Positions 1-5,650 of a stretch of DNA of 13,069 nt are shown piece by piece (position 1 is the first letter of the stretch; each line of letters starts with the position of its first letter). Source of the stretch: Candidatus Woesearchaeota archaeon (GTDB lineage Archaea > Nanobdellota > Nanobdellia > Woesearchaeales > UBA525); assembly GCA_003694385.1 (NCBI GenBank), contig RFKA01000006.1, positions 1 through 13,069 on the forward strand. Reading direction: 5' to 3'. The notes beneath the pieces are model-generated. The model was not told where the DNA came from and ran no database searches. It saw nothing but the letters and a program-made list of their open reading frames with translations. Made by a program: the position numbers and the translations under genes.

Positions 1-3000
1 CCTGAACGGGGAACGTGTCGTTGAAGCTCGTCTCGTTGATGACGGTGCGCGCGTAGATGTCGATAGTGCTCTGGTCGTTATAGCTGGCGCGGTGATAATC
101 CGTGTCATTCTGAGCGTAGGTGACGTTGATGACGTACTGTCCGGGGAGCTGGTTGATGGTGATGTTCCAGATGAGGCGCGCCCAGCCCGTCGCGTTCGTG
201 AGGTTCGTGCCAACGAGGGCTCCACCGACATAGAAGGAGAGCCGCTGGTTCGCGAGGTCCTTGCTCGAGGAGTTCTGGAGGTGCGCGAGGAGCGTGATTG
301 TGTCGTTCCGCGGCTGGTACGTGCTGCTATTCGTGAGGACTTGGTCTATCGTTGTGGTTGCATACACGCTCACGTTGAGCTCCTGGAGGCGATGGTTTGT
401 GCCGTTGATGTTCACCGCGTAGATGTCGCTCCAGTTGTGGTGGCCGCGCCGCACGGTCGTGAAGTCGTACGTGTACGTGTCCGGGCTCGTCTCGGTTGGC
501 GTGTAGTTCGCGCTGCTCCCAGGGTAGTTGAGCGTGTAGGTGACGCTTGTGACCGTGCTCAGCGTCTCAGTAATCTGGGCGCTCATCCGGAACGTGTCTC
601 CAAGCGTTACTTGGGTCTGGTTCACGCTCACTGAGGAGATGACTGGGGGGCTGAGGTCGACGGTGAAGTTCACTTCTTTCTTCGCGTAGTTGGGCGCGCT
701 GTCGTTCACGGTGAAGCGCGCCGTGTGCACGCCTTCGCTGAGCGCGGGGTGGTCGCCGCTCGCGTTGAACCAGTGGAAGAGCGTGTCGTTCACCATCGTC
801 ATGTTCGGGGCGCCATCGATGGAGACCACGCTGTCATTGAGCCGCTCGTTCACGGTGATGTCATAAGCGATATTCCCGTTCCCGTACGTCGAGTTCTCAG
901 GGCTGTTAATGATGATTTCTGGCGGGACAGTGTCTGGCGCGAACGTGACGGTGAGCGTGAGGTCGCCGACGGAGGAGCCGATGTTCCCGCTCGAGTCGTT
1001 CGCGTACGCAGCGTGGTAGTAGAAGGTCCCGGTTGCCGAGCCGACATTAACGAGGAGGCCGTAGGTGTTGGGCTTGGCAGTGCCGTTGCAGATTGTCGCG
1101 CTGCTCATCGTCTGGTTGATCTTCAGGCCGTTCGTGTTCGTGTACTCCGCCCACGTTTCATTCAATGCGTAGTTATCGGTGACGCTCGTGACGTTCAGGC
1201 AAATGATGCTGTTCAGGGGGACGCTGGATGACTCGTTAATCCACCGCGCACCGAGTGTTGGCGTGATGTTGTCATGGACTTCGAGTTGCGTCGTGAGGTT
1301 TGTCGTGAGTGCGTACTCGCTCGTGTTGGTGTAGCCGGCGGTGTCGTTCGCGAGGAAGCGGAATGTGTAGTTTCCGAGCTGACGAAGCTCTATCGAGTTG
1401 TTGTAGTACTGCGTCCCGAGCACGAGTGTCGTCACGTTCTGTCGGGAGCCGTTCGGGTAGGTGATCTCGATGAGCACGGTATCCATGCCGCTATCGAAGT
1501 CGGTGATGCTCGCGTTCACCGTGACGTTGCTCAGCACGACGATGGGTGTTGAGTCGTTGATTTCTGCCTTCGTCACGGAGGGTGGCGTGGAGCCGTAGTC
1601 CAAGCTCTGCGCGGTGAGCCAGACGCGCCGGCCCGTCGTCCAAATAGTGTTCCCCGAGCTGCTCGAGCGCTGTACTTGGAGGCCGACGGAGTCGCCCGCG
1701 TTGAGTTCGAGAATGCACGCGGCTTGCGCGGCGCTCTCCTTGCTGTCATAGATGTTCGAACCACCATCACCACGGTTATACCCATAGCCTCGGCACGCAT
1801 TCTGTTCGACATCATTGACGAGGAGCCGCGTCACGAACGAAACGCGAGTCCCTGTCGTCGTGAACGTCCTGTTCGCGTACACGGCATAACCAATGTGGTA
1901 CGCGCCTGTCCGCGCGACCGTGAACCAGCTCGCGCCGGGCGTGTAGGAGAAGTCATCTCCTTCACTCTCGAGTGTGTCCCAGGTCTGGTTGAACGCAGTA
2001 GCGGTGATTGCGTCCTTGCCGACGAGGTCGTAGGCGCGGAGCGTGTCGGCGAGCGTGTCAGGGCCGAGGTACTCCATGTCAAAGTGGATGCGGTTCCCGA
2101 CGATGGAGAGCGTGCCGGGGTCCGCGACGGAAGCGCGCTCGACGCGGAGCCGCACCGTGTCGCCCTTCGTGAGGTTGAGGATGGTGGATGCCGAGAGCGC
2201 CGCTTCCCTGGCCAAGTTTGATCCTCGCTGGTTGCGGTGCGACCAGCCGTAAGGAGTGTCGGCGAACGAGCCGCCGCTGGGCTTTACTTGGAGGTGCGCC
2301 GAGGCCGCGGCGCGGTTATTCGAGTTGTGGTTCACGCCAACGCCATAGTCGACGCGGTAGAGGCCTGAGCGGTTCACCGTGACTTCGCCGAGCGCCGTGC
2401 TCGTGTTGAAGATGCTGTCGTTCCGCACGCTCGTGTCATAGCTGATGGTGATGTTCGTCGTGTCATAGGTGTCCCCGCCGCCCGCCTCCCGCAGCATGAT
2501 GACTTGTGGTGTCTCGACGAGCTGTATGCCGAACCAGCTCGTGCTTCGCTGGATAGCGGGGAACTGCGTTGCGACATTCGAGACGCGGCGTATGACGAGG
2601 CTGACGTTCTGGCCTGCCGTGAGGCTCAACAGGCATTCGCCGCTCGCGACGAGTTTGTTATTCGCGTTGGACCCCCTGCTATAGCCTGAGGAGTAGCACG
2701 CGTTCGTATCTGTGCCGTCAACGTAGGCGTGCACGAGTCCTTGCCACCGGCTATTCGTCGTCGCAGTATTCACTTCGACACCGTAGGTGACGCGGTAGAC
2801 GCCGTCCTGTTGGACCTCGACGCTGTTGTTCTGCGCGCTCGTATGCGCGAAGGCGTTCAGGTCCACGCGGTCCTCCGTGTTCCAGTAGATGGGCTGGTCG
2901 GTCGTCTGGTTCGCGTCGCCTTCCGCGCCGCGGAGAATAACGATGGCGGGGGCGCGGCCGGCGAGGTTCCGCGCGATCTGGCTCTCGTTCCCGAACGTGA

Positions 3001-4861
3001 TGCGCTGCTCGTGCTTGCCAGCCGTGAGGACGCGGACGACGTGGTGGCTCGTCGTGTTGCACTCGTAGTCAGGCACGCGCACAGCCCCGTCCGTGAGTCG
3101 CCGCGTAACGACTGTGTCACCGCAGCGCAACTCGTTGAACTCGAGGTCGGCCCACGTCGTATGGTTCCATGGCTCAATCGTGAGGTTCGCTTGGCCCACG
3201 GTCTCGAAGTCGACGGTCCAGAAGCCGCCAACGGTGGGGTAGCTCTGGAGCGTGAGGACGGTGAGGTCGATCTCGAAGGTCTGGTTGCTCAGGTGGGGTA
3301 TCGTCCACTCGACGAGGTCGACGCGCCCGTTCCCGTTCGTATCCCTGAACGTGGCGGCGAGCTGTTTTCGTTGCCCGTTCACGAGCCAGTAGAGCCGTGC
3401 TGCGCCGCGCGGCGTTTCAGGAATAGTCGTGTTCGCGCTGATGTTCTCGTAGTGGAGCGCTGAGGCTACAGTGATGCGCTTCACGCCTTGGCGCGGAAAG
3501 TCTTCTTCGACAGTAGGGGGTGGTGTTTCGTAGATAATCGTGTAGTTGTCGGGGTAGGGGAGGATGAGCTCATCGCTTGCATTGTCGAGTCGACGCTGGG
3601 AGAGCTGCGTTTCATCTTCGCCGGTTCGCTCGTGCTTGACTTCGGCGACTCTCGCTCCGCGGGGGAGCAGGACGCGCTCCCCGTCTCTAATGACGTGGCG
3701 CCACCGTACTGGCTTCCCGAGGCGTGCAGGGAGTTGGCGCACACGGGGAGTGCTTCGCCCTGAGCGAGTCTCGAGCGTGTACGTGACATTGGCTCCGTCA
3801 TGGATCCACGTAACGCGGTCGTAGAGTCCCTCGCTGTTCTTGTGGAACTCGACGGCGAAACGCGGGTCGTCATTAATGAGCTGCCGCGTCGTCCCATCAT
3901 CGCGATAGAAGAGGGGTGGCTCGCGGAGGTTCGGGAGGGGAAGGTATGAACGGAGCGGCTCTTGGGGCGGGAGGCGTTCCTCATAGCCGTAGTTGCCGTG
4001 GGCGGGTACGGGTTGTGTCCAGTAAACCCTCGTGTAGCGCCCCGAGGCGTCCTGCTCGAAGGTCACGTTGGCTGCTGTATCATTATTGAGGTAGACTCGT
4101 TCGCCGTTCTCTTCATAGTAGAGGAGTGGCTCTGTTTCCAGGGCGGGGAGGTCGAGGTAGCTCCGCAAAAGCGTCCCGACCATCGAGCCAGTGAGTCGTA
4201 TCATTGCTGCATGGTGTAGTTCGGGGATGGTGAGGGTGATGCTCGTTGGCGTGATTGTTGCCGGCCATTGCTGGGAAAGGGTGATGTTGAAGGGGGAAGG
4301 CAGTGGTTCGGTAAACGTGATGTTCACGTAGGTCCCATTGTAGCTCGTCAAGAAGAAGAGGTCTTTCGTCCAGGTTGTTTCTGTTGTGCTCAGGACACGG
4401 CTCATCTCGATGGGCGGGGTGGTGTAGACACCGTAGGGGGTAGTCCATTGTACGGGCTCACCGAAGACGATGGGGCCTCGAACGGGGGTGGGGAGGGTGA
4501 TGCGCTCGCTGAGTTCCTGTGAAAGCCCTTGTTGCTGAGACCCGCGCTGTCGTGACTCATTTGCTCGCGAGTCATTCGTGTTATTGGCGTCGCCCCAGGA
4601 GGTAAGGTTTACAAAAGAGTTGTTCCCGAAGATGCTGCCTGATGAGTCGTTGCCCGAGGGGTTGCTACCAGCTATGCTAGACGAGTCGCTGCTAGATGAA
4701 CTGCTGTTAAACGAGCCGCTGCTAAATGAGTCGCTGCGGGGGAGTACGCCTGCGGCATGGCTGCTCGCCAACGCTGCAACAGCGAGGGTGGGGAGGACTG
4801 CGAGGAGCACAAGAAGGAGGAAGAACAGGAGTCGGTAGTAGGGATTGTTGAGCCTATTCAT
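1..4861 (-). CDS. Very large secreted multidomain surface protein (adhesin/S-layer-like), C-terminus beyond window
   Basis: The frame is open from the ATG at 4861 to the window edge: 1620 codons with no stop. Residues 1-30 are a signal peptide (hydrophobic core about 10-28, then AVAALA). A Ser/Asn/Gly-rich stretch follows (about 40-75). A first beta-rich module has the motif VFGEPVQW. Two tandem 71-residue units lie at about 231-370. A D-T-N-G-N-G-R-V-D loop (507-515), like EF-hand or dockerin Ca loops, leads into EWTIPHLSNQTFEI, a signature I associate with DPANN secreted proteins. Three C1q/TNF-like domains fill about 656-1088. Ig-like beta-sandwiches follow, one opening with PPEIIINSPENSTY near 1312. 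N-X-S/T sequons are frequent. The start has a strong SD and overlaps the AbrB-like gene by 8 nt, so the two are probably co-translated. A membrane anchor, if any, lies outside the window. The frame is certain; a surface adhesin or S-layer role is inference. Confidence 0.9.
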   Translation of the reverse strand, partial: MNRLNNPYYRLLFFLLLVLLAVLPTLAVAALASSHAAGVLPRSDSFSSGSFNSSSSSSDSSSIAGSNPSGNDSSGSIFGNNSFVNLTSWGDANNTNDSRANESRQRGSQQQGLSQELSERITLPTPVRGPIVFGEPVQWTTPYGVYTTPPIEMSRVLSTTETTWTKDLFFLTSYNGTYVNITFTEPLPSPFNITLSQQWPATITPTSITLTIPELHHAAMIRLTGSMVGTLLRSYLDLPALETEPLLYYEENGERVYLNNDTAANVTFEQDASGRYTRVYWTQPVPAHGNYGYEERLPPQEPLRSYLPLPNLREPPLFYRDDGTTRQLINDDPRFAVEFHKNSEGLYDRVTWIHDGANVTYTLETRSGRSTPRVRQLPARLGKPVRWRHVIRDGERVLLPRGARVAEVKHERTGEDETQLSQRRLDNASDELILPYPDNYTIIYETPPPTVEEDFPRQGVKRITVASALHYENISANTTIPETPRGAARLYWLVNGQRKQLAATFRDTNGNGRVDLVEWTIPHLSNQTFEIDLTVLTLQSYPTVGGFWTVDFETVGQANLTIEPWNHTTWADLEFNELRCGDTVVTRRLTDGAVRVPDYECNTTSHHVVRVLTAGKHEQRITFGNESQIARNLAGRAPAIVILRGAEGDANQTTDQPIYWNTEDRVDLNAFAHTSAQNNSVEVQQDGVYRVTYGVEVNTATTNSRWQGLVHAYVDGTDTNACYSSGYSRGSNANNKLVASGECLLSLTAGQNVSLVIRRVSNVATQFPAIQRSTSWFGIQLVETPQVIMLREAGGGDTYDTTNITISYDTSVRNDSIFNTSTALGEVTVNRSGLYRVDYGVGVNHNSNNRAAASAHLQVKPSGGSFADTPYGWSHRNQRGSNLAREAALSASTILNLTKGDTVRLRVERASVADPGTLSIVGNRIHFDMEYLGPDTLADTLRAYDLVGKDAITATAFNQTWDTLESEGDDFSYTPGASWFTVARTGAYHIGYAVYANRTFTTTGTRVSFVTRLLVNDVEQNACRGYGYNRGDGGSNIYDSKESAAQAACILELNAGDSVGLQVQRSSSSGNTIWTTGRRVWLTAQSLDYGSTPPSVTKAEINDSTPIVVLSNVTVNASITDFDSGMDTVLIEITYPNGSRQNVTTLVLGTQYYNNSIELRQLGNYTFRFLANDTAGYTNTSEYALTTNLTTQLEVHDNITPTLGARWINESSSVPLNSIICLNVTSVTDNYALNETWAEYTNTNGLKINQTMSSATICNGTAKPNTYGLLVNVGSATGTFYYHAAYANDSSGNIGSSVGDLTLTVTFAPDTVPPEIIINSPENSTYGNGNIAYDITVNERLNDSVVSIDGAPNMTMVNDTLFHWFNASGDHPALSEGVHTARFTVNDSAPNYAKKEVNFTVDLSPPVISSVSVNQTQVTLGDTFRMSAQITETLSTVTSVTYTLNYPGSSANYTPTETSPDTYTYDFTTVRRGHHNWSDIYAVNINGTNHRLQELNVSVYATTTIDQVLTNSSTYQPRNDTITLLAHLQNSSSKDLANQRLSFYVGGALVGTNLTNATGWARLIWNITINQLPGQYVINVTYAQNDTDYHRASYNDQSTIDIYARTVINETSFNDTFPVQ
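1600..2895 (-). repeat. Three tandem C1q/TNF-like beta-sandwich domains in the large surface protein
   Basis: Three units of about 150 residues cover roughly residues 656-784, 786-933 and 935-1088. Each has a G-[VLA]-Y-[RH]-[VI]-x-Y-[GA]-V strand, with the Gly at 687, 833 and 986. Each later has L-x-[AK]-G-[QD]-x-V-x-L-x-[IV]-x-R (LTAGQNV, LTKGDTV, LNAGDSV). This pairing matches the C1q/TNF jelly-roll pattern of a central G-x-Y strand and a later G-D-x-V-x-L strand. Domains 1 and 3 each have two cysteines (722/743 and 1023/1049), possibly disulfides; domain 2 has none. The repeat is seen directly; the fold assignment is by motif and needs a profile or structure test. Confidence 0.65.
3752..4171 (-). 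repeat. Two tandem 71-residue protein repeats in the large surface protein
   Basis: Copy 1 (about residues 231-301) and copy 2 (about 302-370) both begin L-R-S-Y-L-x-L-P, with the Arg at 233 and 304. Each continues through E/P-P-L-L/F-Y-x-x-x-G, then N-D-x-x-x-x-V-x-F, then G-x-Y-x-R-V-x-W. The spacing is 71 residues. I do not recognise the family; the unit looks all-beta. This is an ancient duplication, since identity is moderate. Confidence 0.7.
4679..4738 (-). repeat. Four 15-bp tandem units coding a Ser-rich tract
   Basis: Four consecutive 15-bp units occupy 4679-4693, 4694-4708, 4709-4723 and 4724-4738. The minus-strand consensus is close to AGCAGCGACTCGTYT. Each unit encodes five residues of the S-S-D/G/S-S-S/F type. 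The tract lies just after the signal peptide and probably forms a flexible, perhaps glycosylated, stalk. Unit number could vary between strains by slippage. Confidence 0.75.
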
Positions 4862-5219
4862 CGCCCTCCCTCCTGAGTTTCAGCTCTCCATTGGCTACTG
4901 CCCAGTCGAGTTCGTCTACTTGTTCCCAGCCGAGTTGTTGTATGAAGTGGCGCGGCACGACGAGGCAGGTCTTCGTGTAGTATTTTCCTTTATAGCTCCG
5001 TGTGCGTTGGCGTTGCAGCACACAGGAGGTCCCCTCAGGTTCCTCACCTAAGCCTTTATTCGTGGCGGTGAGCGCGAGTGTTTCTCCTTCTATCGTGGGA
5101 TACACTCCTGGCGAGTCCTGCCATTGCAGTCTTTTTATGGCTGCTGAGGGAAGAACTATACAGTACTTCGTGTAGGTCTTGCCACGGTATCTCCTGTTTA
5201 TTAGTCGTTGGAGTCGCAT
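4854..5219 (-). CDS. Tandem AbrB-like (SpoVT/AbrB swapped-hairpin) protein, putative DNA-binding regulator
   Basis: This 121-residue soluble protein consists of two copies of one unit. Residues 9-51 run R-R-Y-R-G-K-T-Y-T-K-Y-C-I-V-L-P ... L-x-W ... G-E-T-L-A-L; residues 74-118 run R-S-Y-K-G-K-Y-Y-T-K-T-C-L-V-V-P ... L-G-W ... G-E-L-K-L. The order (basic strand, hydrophobic strand ending in Pro, helix ending LGW, acidic turn, strand ending G-x-L-x-L) is that of AbrB/MazE-type swapped-hairpin domains, which normally dimerise to bind DNA. Here two units in one chain could make a pseudo-dimer. Cys20 and Cys85 are equivalent. An in-frame TAA two codons upstream makes ATG 5219 the first usable start, although no SD stands at normal spacing. 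The stop overlaps the large surface gene by 8 nt, so control of that gene or autoregulation is likely but inferred. Confidence 0.85.
   Translation of the reverse strand: MRLQRLINRRYRGKTYTKYCIVLPSAAIKRLQWQDSPGVYPTIEGETLALTATNKGLGEEPEGTSCVLQRQRTRSYKGKYYTKTCLVVPRHFIQQLGWEQVDELDWAVANGELKLRREGDE
4864..4874 (-). promoter_or_regulatory. Shine-Dalgarno for the large surface-protein gene
   Basis: On the minus strand AGGAGGGAGGG precedes the ATG at 4861; AGGAGG is 7 nt from the start. It lies inside the last codons of the AbrB-like gene. It fixes the start and suggests translational coupling across the ATGAATAG overlap. Confidence 0.8.
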
Positions 5220-5245
5220 GAGTTAGGCACAAGAGAACCAGTCAA
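5201..5245 (-). CDS. Possible 14-codon leader ORF with TTG start
   Basis: On the minus strand, GAGGTGGAGGT in the short leader is followed by TTG at 5245 and an open frame of 14 codons ending in TAA at 5203-5201. GAGGTG is 8 nt from the TTG. The frame differs from the AbrB-like gene and runs over its ATG at 5219. The only good SD of the leader therefore points to this small frame. It could couple translation, or it could be chance; the length is too short for coding statistics. Confidence 0.25.
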   Translation of the reverse strand: MTGSLVPNSCDSND

Positions 5246-5392
5246 TGTACCTCCACCTCTCAGTCCATTAGGCACCTAAAGCATTTTTAAATATTCCGGT
5301 CATGACAAAGAGTGTTTTGATGAATGGTTCACCATAACCCGTTCAGAGCAAGAGTGAATCGCTAAGCGAGCACACGAAGTGAGCAGAGTAAG
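5220..5392. other. Intergenic region between the four-gene operon and the AbrB-like gene
   Basis: These 173 nt hold the TATA box and leader described separately. Near the operon end there is a perfect odd-centred palindrome TCGCTAAGCGA at 5359-5369, in an area with several GAG/CTC-type short repeats (about 5341-5392). No oligo-T tract or G+C hairpin with a T run marks a clear terminator, and no RNA gene was recognised. Confidence 0.6.
5284..5291 (-). promoter_or_regulatory. Archaeal TATA box for the AbrB-like/large surface-protein transcript
   Basis: The minus strand reads GGAATATTTAAAAATGC, with TTTAAAAA at 5291-5284. By the usual 25-30 nt spacing the transcript would start near 5261, giving a leader of about 42 nt before ATG 5219 with an SD-like GAGGTGGAGGT at its 5' end. 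The 8-bp palindrome GTCATGAC (5299-5306) lies 7 nt upstream of the box and could be an operator. Confidence 0.55.
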
Positions 5393-5650
5393 TTAGAATG
5401 GAGGGACAATGCCGAGGAAGGCCCCGATAGTGTAGAGGATGAGCAGGCCTTCTATGATGAAGACAATCCACTCCCAGACAGAGAATTTTCCGCCGGTCGT
5501 CTCCGCGTCCTCAGTCGTCCCCGCATCCTCTTCTGAGACTAATGGCTTGGCGAGCGCGTCATCCTTCCCGTAGAAACCAGTCAGGGGTGCCGCCTCATCT
5601 TCCTCGTCGTCATAGAAGGATTTCTTCTTTTTCGCGAAGGGGTTCCTCAT
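5393..5650 (-). CDS. Small single-pass membrane protein with charged cytoplasmic N-terminus
   Basis: The 85-residue protein starts at ATG 5650, not at the in-frame ATG at 5695. AGGAGG stands 8 nt before 5650, and this start overlaps the TGA of the 836-aa gene in an ATGA. Residues 1-12 are basic (K-K-K-K). Residues 14-50 are acidic and low-complexity (DDEEDE, SEEDAGTTEDAETT). Residues about 57-81 form one hydrophobic helix, and the chain ends IVPPF. There is no signal peptide, so an N-inside orientation is likely, with a cytoplasmic tail of about 55 residues. No family is recognised. As last gene of a surface-protein operon it may be an anchor, assembly or secretion accessory for the three exported products; that is inference. 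Confidence 0.8.
   Translation of the reverse strand: MRNPFAKKKKSFYDDEEDEAAPLTGFYGKDDALAKPLVSEEDAGTTEDAETTGGKFSVWEWIVFIIEGLLILYTIGAFLGIVPPF

Noticed and set aside
92..4522. Several plus-strand open frames of 80-250 codons opposite the large surface-protein gene
   Set aside because: They lie antisense to a continuous 1620-codon frame and have the R/V/E-rich composition expected from the complement of a G/C-ending coding strand. None has a convincing SD, TATA box or recognisable domain.
5341..5392. GAG/CTC-rich short repeats as a CRISPR fragment or attachment site
   Set aside because: There are no regular repeat units or spacers and no adjacent integrase or tRNA; only one 11-bp palindrome is solid.
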